The notes beneath the pieces are model-generated. The model was given only the letters and a program-made list of their open reading frames with translations, was not told where the DNA came from and ran no database searches. From Alcanivorax sp. (lineage in GTDB: Bacteria; Pseudomonadota; Gammaproteobacteria; Pseudomonadales; Alcanivoracaceae): a stretch of DNA of 64,000 bases. Numbering within the stretch: the stretch's first letter is position 1; every line of letters starts with the position of its first letter. Location of the stretch: assembly GCF_017794965.1 (NCBI RefSeq), contig NZ_CP051240.1, positions 2,480,001 through 2,544,000 on the forward strand. The letters are read 5' to 3'. The position numbers and the translations under genes were made by a program. This document shows positions 39,505-47,695 of this stretch, piece by piece.

Positions 39505-40496
39505 GCCCGGATCTGGCACTGGCTTACTGCCGCATGATTGCCCAGGCCATGGGTCTGGATCAGGACGGCCTGGAAAATCTGGTCTGCAACACTGGCATCA
39601 ATGTGGAGACCCTGCAGCATGGTGATGGCTTTATCGACTGGGCCGGCACCTGCCAGCTGATCGCCAATGCCCAGGCCATCAATCCGCTGCCGGATCTTGC
39701 CCTGCAGGCCGGCCTGCGTGCCCTGCCCGCCATGCACGGCCCCATGGGCATGGCAGCCATGGCCAGCCCCACCCTGCGCGATGCCATGCGCGTGTTTGTC
39801 GCCTTCACCAATACCCGCACCCGGGTATTCCATACCGAGATGGAAGAAGACGCCGACACCATCACCCTGCATCTGCAGTTCAACTACCCCATGGATGACT
39901 ACATCCGCTTCCTTACAGAATCGGCCATGGCGTCCGCCTATGCCTGCCACGTAGTACTACGCGGCAAACCGATCAACGACGGGGTGGCCTACTTCAATTA
40001 CCCGGCCCCGCCTTGGGCGGATGCCTACAAGAAGATCTTCCGCGGCACCGAAGTGGTGTTCGATGCCCCGCAAACCGGCCTCACCCTGCCCGCCCATTAC
40101 GGCGACGAATCCCTGGCCAGCCATGACCGGGAACTGCTGTGGATGGCCATCGGCCAGTGTGAAGCCCGCCAGGAATCCCTGCGCAAGATGGGTACCGTCA
40201 CCGACCAGGTGCTGGCCCTGTTGCATCAGGCCGAAGGCAAGGCAGACCTGGACACCATCGCCGACCGCCTGCACATGAGCCCAAGGACCCTGATCCGCAA
40301 GCTCAAGCTCGAAGACACCCGCTTCCAGCAACTGCGCGACCAGACCCTCAGCCGCCGCGCCACCCAGCTGCTCAGCCTGCCCCACTACACCGTCGCCGAG
40401 GTGGCAGAGGATCTTGGCTACACCGATGTAGCCAGCTTCCGCCGTGCCTTCCAGCGCTGGTTCGGCACCAGCCCGGGGAAATTTCGGCAGGAATAG
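39501..40496 (+). CDS. AraC-family transcriptional regulator (OruR/AraC_N type)
   Basis: A 331-residue regulator with the N-terminal ligand domain typical of OruR/ToxR-like AraC proteins (GDGFIDWAGTCQLIANAQ, MHGPMGMAAMASPTLRDAM), and a C-terminal double HTH (MSPRTLIRKLKLEDTRFQQL, YTVAEVAEDLGYTDVASFRRAFQRWFG). The start overlaps the TetR stop by 4 bases. The heptad module AGCAGTTGAA follows directly after its stop. Regulators of this type often control lipid or hydrocarbon genes in related bacteria; the neighbouring oxygenase and desaturases are candidate targets, by inference. Confidence 0.92.
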   Translation: MSPDLALAYCRMIAQAMGLDQDGLENLVCNTGINVETLQHGDGFIDWAGTCQLIANAQAINPLPDLALQAGLRALPAMHGPMGMAAMASPTLRDAMRVFVAFTNTRTRVFHTEMEEDADTITLHLQFNYPMDDYIRFLTESAMASAYACHVVLRGKPINDGVAYFNYPAPPWADAYKKIFRGTEVVFDAPQTGLTLPAHYGDESLASHDRELLWMAIGQCEARQESLRKMGTVTDQVLALLHQAEGKADLDTIADRLHMSPRTLIRKLKLEDTRFQQLRDQTLSRRATQLLSLPHYTVAEVAEDLGYTDVASFRRAFQRWFGTSPGKFRQE

Positions 40497-40499
40497 AGC

Positions 40500-40655
40500 A
40501 GTTGAAAGTTCAAAGTTTAAAGTTGAAAAGCGCGGGGCCGTTTATCGTGACGATCCATGTCACTGCCCGCGCTGAACCCAGGATCGCGGGCACGGCCACC
40601 CCATTCCACGGCTTCTGATCGCGCCTTTTCAACTTTAAACTTTCAACTTTCAACT
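40500..40655. repeat. Paired inverted heptad arrays with central GC-rich hairpin (AGTTGAA type)
   Basis: Left array 40500-40527 has four units (AGTTGAA, AGTTCAA, AGTTTAA, AGTTGAA). Right array 40628-40655 has four units of the complementary type (TTCAACT, TTAAACT). Between them a GC-rich stem (GCCCGCG with CGCGGGC) is visible. The same three-part design is at 51116-51270. It begins with AGCAGT right after the AraC-type stop. Confidence 0.88.
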
Positions 40656-40755
40656 CGCCCCTGTCATTTTCTATCCCCCCCTTGTCAGCATCCGCGCTTA
40701 TCCGTGAACCGGTTTCCGGCAACACTGAATAAAAGCACCATTGGAGACTGGCGCA

Positions 40756-41634
40756 ATGAGTAACGCAGACAAAAATAACGAACTGGCAAAATTGAAGGTG
40801 TCACCGAAATTTGCGTGGCCCACCCTGGCCATTCTGGTTGGCTCGCTGGCAGCCATCGCCCTGACCTGGATCATGGTCCCCATGGGCATCTGGCCCCTGT
40901 GGCTGGGCATGGTGGTCAACAGCATCGCGGGCTACGCCCTGTTCACCCCGGCCCATGAGGGCATTCACCGGGCTGCTGCTCAGAAGTCCGAACACAACGA
41001 TTTCATTCTGGCCGCCGCCACCTTCGTGGCCGTACCATTCGGCAAGGGCAAGCTGTTCCGCCTGCTGCACATGCGCCACCACCGCTTCGCCAACGACCCG
41101 GAGAACGATCCGGATCACTGGATGGCCAGCAGCCTGTGGACCATGCCGCTGTGGGGCCTGTGGCCGTACTTCTATCTGTACAAGTTCCTGCGCAACCCGG
41201 AACTGCTGCCGAACGTGAAGGTATCGGAAATTGTCCGCGAGATCGTGGTGGCCGGCGCCATCTTCGGTGTCCTGATTGTGCTGATGCCGTACTACATGCT
41301 GATGCTGTGGCTGATCCCCACCTACTTCGCCTTCTTCCTGATGTGCCTGGTGTTCATGGTGCTGCCGCACTACCCACACACCGGCCGCCAGGACGAAGAC
41401 CCGAACACCACCGCGCTGATGCGCATGGGCCAGGAATGGTGGCTGACCCCGGTGCTGATGTTCCAGAACTATCATCTGGTGCATCACCTGTACCCCACCG
41501 CTCCGTTCTATCGCTACGGCAAGATCTGGAAAGCCCGCGAGGCGTATCACCTGGAGCATTCCGGCGACATGATCATCGGCCCCTTTGGTCTCGGCCCGGA
41601 AAATCGCAGCGAGTCCACTGGCAATCCCGCCTGA
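40756..41634 (+). CDS. Membrane fatty-acid desaturase (copy 1)
   Basis: A 292-residue integral-membrane diiron desaturase/hydroxylase-type protein. The three His boxes are HEGIH (67-71), HMRHH (105-109) and HLVHH (240-244). Hydrophobic segments lie at about 20-45, 46-62 and 160-200. The start at 40756 has GGAGA 8 bases upstream. It is a close paralogue of the gene at 41847, sharing the runs LAKLKVSPKFAWPT, AAQKSEHND and KGKLFR. An SDR gene follows the second copy. Such enzymes introduce double bonds or hydroxyls into acyl chains or related lipids; the exact substrate is not visible. Confidence 0.9.
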   Translation: MSNADKNNELAKLKVSPKFAWPTLAILVGSLAAIALTWIMVPMGIWPLWLGMVVNSIAGYALFTPAHEGIHRAAAQKSEHNDFILAAATFVAVPFGKGKLFRLLHMRHHRFANDPENDPDHWMASSLWTMPLWGLWPYFYLYKFLRNPELLPNVKVSEIVREIVVAGAIFGVLIVLMPYYMLMLWLIPTYFAFFLMCLVFMVLPHYPHTGRQDEDPNTTALMRMGQEWWLTPVLMFQNYHLVHHLYPTAPFYRYGKIWKAREAYHLEHSGDMIIGPFGLGPENRSESTGNPA

Positions 41635-41643
41635 TTGTCCGGC

Positions 41644-41750
41644 TGAACGCCTGACGCCTGACGCCTGACGCCAAAAGCGGAAGGCGTCTGGCCGTTTGGC
41701 GCCGGGCATCCACCGTCTGGCCTCAGGCGTCCTATCAGACGTTCCGCCTG
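41644..41750. repeat. Heptad repeat, CTGACGC type, with diverged inverted partner
   Basis: TGAACGC, three CTGACGC and CAAAAGC units read from 41644 to 41678. From about 41686 to 41735 units of the complementary type (GCGTCTG, GGCCTCA, GGCGTCC) can be read on the other strand, also in 7-bp phase. It lies between the two desaturase genes. Confidence 0.7.
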
Positions 41751-41846
41751 ACACTATTTATCCCCTTTTTTGGCAGCTTTGGTGCTTAACAAGCCCTGCG
41801 AAAAGGTAAACACTGTGTATGCACAACCTGCAGGGAGACTGCCCCA

Positions 41847-42725
41847 ATGAGCACAACCACTGAAGCAGAAGAACTCAAGACCCTGGCCAAACTGAAGGTT
41901 TCCCCGAAGTTTGCCTGGCCCACCATCACCCTGATGGTGCTGTCCCATGCGGCCAACATTGCCAGCTGGGTGATGGTGATTGGTGGCTACTGGCCGGCCT
42001 GGGTCGGGCTGGTGATCAACAGCATCTCCGGCTATGTCATGTTCACCCCGGCCCACGAATCCATTCACCGTGCCGCCGCCCAGAAGTCTGAACACAACGA
42101 CCTGATTCTTTCCATCGCCACCTTTGTGGCGGTGCCGTTCGGCAAGGGCAAGCTGTTCCGCATCATGCACATGCATCATCACCGCTTTGCCAACGACCCG
42201 GAAAAGGATCCCGATCACTGGATGGCCAGTAGCCTGTGGACCATGCCGCTGTGGGGCTTCTGGCCCTTCATCTACCTGATCAACTACATGCGTCATCCGG
42301 AAAAACTGCCCAACGTGGAAATGGCCGAGATTCGCCGTGAGCTGATCGTCGCCGGTATCGCCCTGACCGCCCTGTTCATCTGGCAGCCCTATGTGACCCT
42401 GATGCTGTGGCTGATCCCGTCCTACTTCTCGTTCTTCCTGATGTGTCTGGTGTTCATGGTACTGCCCCACTACCCACACACCGGCCGTCAGGATGTGGAT
42501 CCGAATACCACCTCCCTGATGCGCATGGGCAAGGAGTGGCTACTGACCCCGATCCTGATGTACCAGAACTATCACCTGGTCCATCACCTCTACCCCACCG
42601 TTCCGTTCTATCGTTACGGTAAAGTCTGGAAAGCCCGCGAGGCCTACCATCGCAAGCACTCCGGCAGCATGATCATTGGCCCCTTCGATCTGGGCCCCAA
42701 AGAACAACCCGGCGACGCCGCCTGA
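41847..42725 (+). CDS. Membrane fatty-acid desaturase (copy 2)
   Basis: A 292-residue paralogue of the preceding gene with the same length and the same three His boxes (HESIH, HMHHH, HLVHH). Differences concentrate in membrane segments and the C-terminal tail. ATG 41847 has AGGGAGA 8 bases upstream. The SDR gene begins 13 bases after its stop, so this copy and the SDR form an operon, while copy 1 is separated by a repeat region. The tandem duplicates may have diverged in substrate or expression. Confidence 0.9.
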   Translation: MSTTTEAEELKTLAKLKVSPKFAWPTITLMVLSHAANIASWVMVIGGYWPAWVGLVINSISGYVMFTPAHESIHRAAAQKSEHNDLILSIATFVAVPFGKGKLFRIMHMHHHRFANDPEKDPDHWMASSLWTMPLWGFWPFIYLINYMRHPEKLPNVEMAEIRRELIVAGIALTALFIWQPYVTLMLWLIPSYFSFFLMCLVFMVLPHYPHTGRQDVDPNTTSLMRMGKEWLLTPILMYQNYHLVHHLYPTVPFYRYGKVWKAREAYHRKHSGSMIIGPFDLGPKEQPGDAA

Positions 42726-42738
42726 CAGGAGCATAACA

Positions 42739-43539
42739 ATGACAAGAACTGTACTGGTCACCGGCGGCGCCGGTGGCATTGGCCGTGAATTCTGCAAGCT
42801 GTTCAACAACGACGGTTACCGCATCGTGGTGTTCAGCCTGTTGCAAGACGAGCTGGATCAGCTGGGCAAGGACCTGAAAGCCCAGCGCGCCAACGTGGAC
42901 TACCACGGCGTACAGATGGACCTGTCCGAACCGGATGCCGCCGAACGCATCGTCGAGTGGCTGGAGCAGGAAAAGATCGAGCTGGACGTGCTGGTCAACA
43001 ATGTGGGCTTCGGCATGATGGGCGAGCATGTTGAACAGGACAGCAAGAAGCTGGAGCGCATGCTCACCCTGAACAACATCCTGCTCAGCAAGCTGTGCAT
43101 GCTGGTAGGCGCCAAAATGAAAGCCCGCGGCACCGGCCAGATCATGAACATCGGCTCCCTCGCCGGTTTCTGCCCCATGCCGTTCTTTGCCGCCTACAGT
43201 GCCAGCAAGGCCTTCGTGATCAACTTCAGCGCCTCCCTGCACGAAGAGCTGAAGCCCTACGGTGTCCAGGTCACCTGCTTCTGCCCCAGCACCACCAAGA
43301 CCGCCTTTCTGGATACCGCCCAGAGCAAGCACCAATCCTCCAGCGGCATCACCAAGTTCGTCTCTGCCCAGATCGACACCCCGGAAGAGGTGGCCATCGC
43401 CGGCTACAAGGCACTCAACGAAAAGAAAACCTTCGCCCTGCCCAGCCTGCCGATCACCCTGCAAAGCATCTGGATCCGCACCATGCCGCTGCGCTATATG
43501 GCGAATTTTGTGTTCAAGAAATCCGTTAAAGAGCAGTGA
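42739..43539 (+). CDS. Short-chain dehydrogenase/reductase downstream of desaturases
   Basis: A 266-residue SDR with cofactor motif TGGAGGIG, NNVGFGMMGE, the catalytic Ser (NIGSLAGF) and YSASK. The start at 42739 follows CAGGAG; an earlier frame start lies inside the desaturase gene. The stop TGA is itself part of the heptad unit AGTGAAC, so the coding end merges with the repeat module. With the desaturases it suggests a lipid-modifying pathway; substrate unknown. Confidence 0.9.
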   Translation: MTRTVLVTGGAGGIGREFCKLFNNDGYRIVVFSLLQDELDQLGKDLKAQRANVDYHGVQMDLSEPDAAERIVEWLEQEKIELDVLVNNVGFGMMGEHVEQDSKKLERMLTLNNILLSKLCMLVGAKMKARGTGQIMNIGSLAGFCPMPFFAAYSASKAFVINFSASLHEELKPYGVQVTCFCPSTTKTAFLDTAQSKHQSSSGITKFVSAQIDTPEEVAIAGYKALNEKKTFALPSLPITLQSIWIRTMPLRYMANFVFKKSVKEQ

Positions 43540-43642
43540 ACAGTTAATAGTGAATAGTTAACAGCTGCGCGAGCGAAGCGTGGCGAACACGGAAAAGATA
43601 GAGGCCGCGCCCAGGTATTGGGCGCGGCCTCTATCGTTTGTG
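43535..43642. repeat. Left long inverted repeat of the NYN-LOTUS unit
   Basis: Heptads AGTGAAC, AGTTAAT, AGTGAAT, AGTTAAC (43535-43562), then GCGCGAGCGAAGCGTGGCG, then a 17-bp hairpin (43597-43613 with 43619-43635). The reverse complement of 44791-44898 matches almost base for base. As it follows the SDR stop, the hairpin may serve as its terminator. Confidence 0.9.
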
Positions 43643-43828
43643 GAGCAAGGTTTTCTGTGGGAGCGTGCTTGCACGCGAAGGGTTTATAGCAAAGCCCCGC
43701 TGTCGCTCGATTCGTCTGCAGGCACGCTCCTACAATGCCAGGAAGGCTCCGCCCACACTTATCGATTAGCAGTTAACGATTACCCCTCACCACGATAAGC
43801 TTGGCGTAACCACCCACAAGGAAGGCTA

Positions 43829-44590
43829 ATGAGCAAACGGAATGGGAATAGTTCGGACCCCGATCATGCGTCCCTCGCGGTGCTAATCGATGCGGACAAC
43901 GCGCCAGCGAAGATCATCGATGGTCTGTTTGAGGAAATCGCAAAATACGGTACCGCCAGCGTCAAGCGTATCTACGGCGATTGGACCAAGCCCAACCTGG
44001 GCGGTTGGAAGGATGTGCTGCTCAAACATTCCGTACAGCCCGTCCAGCAATTCGCCTATACCAAGGGCAAGAACGCCACCGATAGCAGCATGATCATCGA
44101 TGCCATGGATCTGCTCTATACCAAGCAGCTGGATGGTTTCTGCATCGTCTCCAGTGACAGCGATTTTACCCGGCTGGCAGCACGTCTCAGAGAAGAAGGC
44201 TTGATGGTCTACGGGTTCGGTGAGGAAAAGACGCCCGAGCCCTTTGTATCAGCCTGCGACAAGTTCATTCGAACCGAAGTACTTCGATCTGATCACAGCC
44301 CGGAACAGGATGAGAGCAAAGAGGCGCCAACAGAAGCCACTCCCAAGCCGATACAAAAAGAGCCGCCGCCATTACAGTTGATCGCCAATGTCATCGACTC
44401 CATCGGCGACGAGGATGACTGGGCCAACCTGAGCACCGTTGGGCAACTGATGAGCAAACGCAAACCGGACTTCGATACCCGCTTGTACGGCCACAAGAAA
44501 CTCAGCGACCTGCTGCGGGCCTACCCAAAATGGTTCGAGCTAAAAAAAGGCGCCGGCTCCGGTGTTCTCGTCAAAGCCCTTCGCAAATAA
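43829..44590 (+). CDS. NYN-domain (PIN-like nuclease) protein with LOTUS/OST-HTH domain
   Basis: A 253-residue protein. The N-terminal NYN (PIN-like RNase) domain shows the acidic active-site set: LIDADNAP (about 13-20), DSSMIIDAMDLL and IVSSDSDFTRLA. A variable Glu/Pro-rich linker follows (about 155-180). The C-terminal part (LIANVIDSIGDEDDWANLST to LRAYPKWFELKK) resembles a LOTUS/OST-HTH RNA-binding domain. Such proteins are thought to act on RNA. AAGGAAGG precedes the ATG. It is the only gene between two ~108-bp inverted repeats that close off the convergent SDR and TRAP genes. No repeat-free promoter is obvious; transcription may start between the left repeat and 43828. Confidence 0.88.
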   Translation: MSKRNGNSSDPDHASLAVLIDADNAPAKIIDGLFEEIAKYGTASVKRIYGDWTKPNLGGWKDVLLKHSVQPVQQFAYTKGKNATDSSMIIDAMDLLYTKQLDGFCIVSSDSDFTRLAARLREEGLMVYGFGEEKTPEPFVSACDKFIRTEVLRSDHSPEQDESKEAPTEATPKPIQKEPPPLQLIANVIDSIGDEDDWANLSTVGQLMSKRKPDFDTRLYGHKKLSDLLRAYPKWFELKKGAGSGVLVKALRK

Positions 44591-44790
44591 ACTCACGAAA
44601 TCTTTCTGTAGGAGCGCCACTTGAGGCGCGAACCGAGCGGTAGCGAGTCACGGGTTTCGAGTTGCGAAAGGCAAGATCAAGAATCACACCTACGAGAACC
44701 GGTTTGTTGGTTTTCGAAACTCGCTTCTCGCAACTCGAAACTGGTTTGTTCGCACCTCCAGTGGTGCTCCTACAGCTCCAGATTGGCTTT

Positions 44791-44898
44791 CCCAAACGGT
44801 AGAGGCCGCGCCCAATGCCTGGGCGCGGCCTCTATCTTTGCAGTCACCGCCACGCTTCGCTCGCGCAACTATTCACTGTTAACTATTAACTATTCACT
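44791..44898. repeat. Right long inverted repeat of the NYN-LOTUS unit
   Basis: Hairpin 44800-44814 with 44820-44834, then the shared GC-rich segment, then heptads ATTCACT, GTTAACT, ATTAACT, ATTCACT (44871-44898). On the minus strand it follows the TRAP permease stop as TAA then AGCAGTGAATAG, so it may terminate that operon. GAGTCAC/GAGTTGC heptads and REP halves also lie at 44605-44775. Confidence 0.9.
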
Positions 44899-44901
44899 GC
44901 T

Positions 44902-46206
44902 TTATCTAACCAGCCACAAACTCAACTGCGGAATATAGGTGATCATCAGCAGCGCCACGATCAGCACCAGCATGAACGGAATGGTGGCGGCGAACAGTTC
45001 GGTGACACGTTTCTTGAAGCGGTAGCTGGCGATAAACAGGTTCATGCCCACCGGCGGGGTGATGTAGCCGATCTGCATGTTGGCCACGAAGATCACGCCC
45101 AGGTGAACCGGATCAATGCCATAGCGCAGGGCCACCGGCAAGATCAGCGGCACCATGATCACCAGCGCCGCGAAGATATCCAGCAGCGCCCCCAGCAGCA
45201 GCAGCAGGATATTGAGCAGGATCAGGAAGGCAATCTTGCTCTCCACGTGGGTCTGGATCAGGGTGAACAGTTTCTCCGGCACACCGGCGTACACCAGATA
45301 ATCGGTAAAGGCCAAGGCCACCGCCAGGATCAGCAGAATGCCACCGACCATGATCATGGATTCCCGCATGATGGCAGGCAGCTTGCGCAGGGAAATTTCC
45401 TTGTACAGGAACACCTCCGCCACCAGCACATAGAGCGCCGTCACCGCGGCCGCCTCACTGACGACCAGGAAGCCGGAGAAGATCCCGCCCAGTACCACGA
45501 CAGGCAGCGGCAACTCCCAGCGCGCCTCCCACAGGGCATCCACCAGTTCGCGGAAATCGAACGGCTGACGGGGAATGGGATGGCCGGCCTTGGCCGCGCC
45601 ACGGGTGGCCCAGACACAGTATCCATACAGCAGCACGATCATCAGCAGCGCCGGCACCAGGCCTGCCAGATAGAGATCGACGATTTCCACCGGGGGCATG
45701 TCCAGCTGCTGGGACATCTGCTGGGCAATGATGCCGTAGATCAACAGCGGCACCGAGGGCACCAGCAACAGGCCCAGGCTCCCCGATGAGGTCACCAGCC
45801 CCAGGCTGAAGCGCTCCGGATAATTGCCTTTCACCAGTGCCGGCAACAGCAAGGCACCCAAGGCCACAATGGTGACGCCGGAACCGCCAGTCAGCGCGGT
45901 AAAGAAGGCACAGGCAATCAGCGACACAAACGCCATGCCACCGGGCATCCAGCCGAAGGCGGCCTGGCTGAGACGCAGCATCCGGTCAGCAGTCTTGGAT
46001 TCACTGAGCAGGAAACCGGCAAAGGTGAACAGCGGCAGCGCCATCAGCACCACCGAGTTGCTCAGCTGGTAGATATCGATGTGCAGCACCGCCAGCTCGA
46101 TATCCAGGGTATAGAACCCCAACGCAGCGGCACCCAGAATGATGGCGTAGAGCGGGGCCCCCATCAGCGCCAGCAGGATCAGCAGTAAAATGGCGATCGT
46201 GATCAT
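44902..46206 (-). CDS. TRAP transporter large permease (DctM family)
   Basis: A 434-residue inner-membrane protein with about 12 hydrophobic segments, the DctM subunit of a tripartite ATP-independent periplasmic transporter, which uses ion gradients to import organic acids or similar solutes. Family runs include LSESKTADRMLRLSQAAFGW, ALTGGSGVTIVALGALLLPAL and ITPPVGMNLFIASY. The start overlaps the DctQ stop by 4 bases (ATGA). It is the last gene of the operon, and the heptad-hairpin module follows its stop. The solute is not predictable; TatT-linked systems often import hydrophobic carboxylic acids. Confidence 0.93.
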   Translation of the reverse strand: MITIAILLLILLALMGAPLYAIILGAAALGFYTLDIELAVLHIDIYQLSNSVVLMALPLFTFAGFLLSESKTADRMLRLSQAAFGWMPGGMAFVSLIACAFFTALTGGSGVTIVALGALLLPALVKGNYPERFSLGLVTSSGSLGLLLVPSVPLLIYGIIAQQMSQQLDMPPVEIVDLYLAGLVPALLMIVLLYGYCVWATRGAAKAGHPIPRQPFDFRELVDALWEARWELPLPVVVLGGIFSGFLVVSEAAAVTALYVLVAEVFLYKEISLRKLPAIMRESMIMVGGILLILAVALAFTDYLVYAGVPEKLFTLIQTHVESKIAFLILLNILLLLLGALLDIFAALVIMVPLILPVALRYGIDPVHLGVIFVANMQIGYITPPVGMNLFIASYRFKKRVTELFAATIPFMLVLIVALLMITYIPQLSLWLVR

Positions 46207-46697
46207 GCCACCGGCTCCTGCATCCGCGGCCGCTTGCCCGCCAGCGCCATCAGGAACAACAGCACATAGCGCGCCGCCATGACCGTGAAGCCCACCGGAA
46301 TAATGGCCTGCAACAACCAGCTGGGCACATCGGCAAAGGCCGGGGTGGCGTATTCATATTCCTCGATCACGAAACCCACGCTGTACCAGGCCACCAGCCC
46401 ACAGATGAAGGCGGTGAACAGATCCACACCGATGGTCAGGAAGGGGTGATACTTTTCCGGCAACAGAGTGGAGGCCACATCGATGCGGATGTGTTCATCC
46501 TTGCGGGAGGCAATCATGGCCCCCAGCAGGCCGATCCACAGTACCGCGTTCTGCAGCAGGGGCTCGATCCACACCAGGCTGGTGCCAAAGAAATTACGCA
46601 GCACGATCTGCGCCACCGCCAGCAGGATCATAAACAAAAGGACGGCCACGATAAGGCCGTCCTCGATACGGTGTAACCAGCGAAGCAGCGCTGTCAT
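46203..46697 (-). CDS. TRAP transporter small permease (DctQ family)
   Basis: A 164-residue protein with four hydrophobic segments (about 15-37, 47-65, 88-108, 128-150), as expected for DctQ, which forms the membrane complex with DctM. The run RNFFGTSLVWIEPLLQNAVLWIGLLG matches the family. Its ATG follows the TAA of the binding-protein gene without any gap, and its end overlaps dctM, so all are coupled in one message. Confidence 0.9.
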   Translation of the reverse strand: MTALLRWLHRIEDGLIVAVLLFMILLAVAQIVLRNFFGTSLVWIEPLLQNAVLWIGLLGAMIASRKDEHIRIDVASTLLPEKYHPFLTIGVDLFTAFICGLVAWYSVGFVIEEYEYATPAFADVPSWLLQAIIPVGFTVMAARYVLLFLMALAGKRPRMQEPVA

Positions 46698-47687
46698 TTA
46701 CTGCCCTTCACGCTGCTTGGCCAGGATGGCATTGAGCCGGTCCAGCATGGCCTGGCTGATTTCGCCTTCTTCCACCAGCTCTGCGGTGGCACGGTCAGCG
46801 TAGGTTTTCCATTCCTGGAACTGCTCGTCAGTGGGCTTGATCACGGAGAGGCCCTGCTGCTGCACCGCCTGGAAGGCGCTCAGGTTCTCCTTGCGGCTTT
46901 CCGCATCCAGTTTGGCGAAGGTGGCTTCCAGCACTTCTTGCACGGTTTTCTGATCTTCTGCACTCAGGCGGCCAAAGTATTTCTTGTGGATGCCCAGCAG
47001 ACCAAAGGTGTACAGCAACGGCATGTCGGTTACGTTGTTCACGCGGGAATACCATTGCAGGGTCAGGGCTGCCACCGGCGGTGCGGCAAAGGCATTGATG
47101 GCACCGGTCTGCAGGGACGTCAGTACCGCGCCGATGTTGAGCATGATCGGGGACAGCTCGAATGCCTTGGCTGCCTTGGCAGAGGCCTCGTCGTTGGCCG
47201 GCAGCCACAGCTTCTGGTCACGCAGGTCATCCAGGCTACGCACCGGGTTTTCTGACATCACGTAGGCAAAGCCGCCGTCGATCAGGCCGAAGCTGACCCA
47301 GCCACCGGCTTCCAGACCTTTCTGGATTTCCGGGTCCAGCTCGGCGCGTACCGCATCCACTTCCTCATAATTGTTGAAGGCCAGCGGCACATTCAGGATC
47401 TGGCTGTCCTTGTAGGCGGAAGCAAAGGCACCGCCCTGGGCAATCTGGCCATGCAGCTGACCAATGCGGATCTTGCGCTCCACCGCCCGGTCATCGCCCA
47501 TCACCCCGCCGGGATAGATCTTCAGCTTCACCCGGCCCTCGGTCTTCTCGGCAATTTCCTTGCCGGCATCCTTGAGCCCGGTAACGATGGTGGTGCCATC
47601 CGGGTAGAGGGTGGAAATCTTCAGGGTGGTGGCGGCGGTGGCCACCAGCGGCAGCAGGGCTACCAGTACCGTCGCAAGACGCAACAT
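46698..47687 (-). CDS. TRAP transporter substrate-binding protein (DctP family)
   Basis: A 329-residue periplasmic binding protein with signal peptide MLRLATVLVALLPLVATAA. DctP family marks are LKISTLYPDGTTI, KIYPGGVMGDDRAVERKIRIG, LRDQKLWLPANDEASAKAAKAF (the Arg/substrate loop region) and LQTGAINAFAAPPVAAL. AGGAGC lies 7 bases before the ATG. It begins 8 bases after the stop of the TatT gene, so TatT, DctP, DctQ and DctM form one operon. The ligand is unknown. Confidence 0.92.
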   Translation of the reverse strand: MLRLATVLVALLPLVATAATTLKISTLYPDGTTIVTGLKDAGKEIAEKTEGRVKLKIYPGGVMGDDRAVERKIRIGQLHGQIAQGGAFASAYKDSQILNVPLAFNNYEEVDAVRAELDPEIQKGLEAGGWVSFGLIDGGFAYVMSENPVRSLDDLRDQKLWLPANDEASAKAAKAFELSPIMLNIGAVLTSLQTGAINAFAAPPVAALTLQWYSRVNNVTDMPLLYTFGLLGIHKKYFGRLSAEDQKTVQEVLEATFAKLDAESRKENLSAFQAVQQQGLSVIKPTDEQFQEWKTYADRATAELVEEGEISQAMLDRLNAILAKQREGQ

Positions 47688-47695
47688 ATCAGCTC

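Noticed and set aside
43535..44898. Insertion sequence or transposon with its own transposase
   Set aside because: No transposase is encoded between the inverted repeats; only the NYN-LOTUS gene is present, so IS identity is not claimed.
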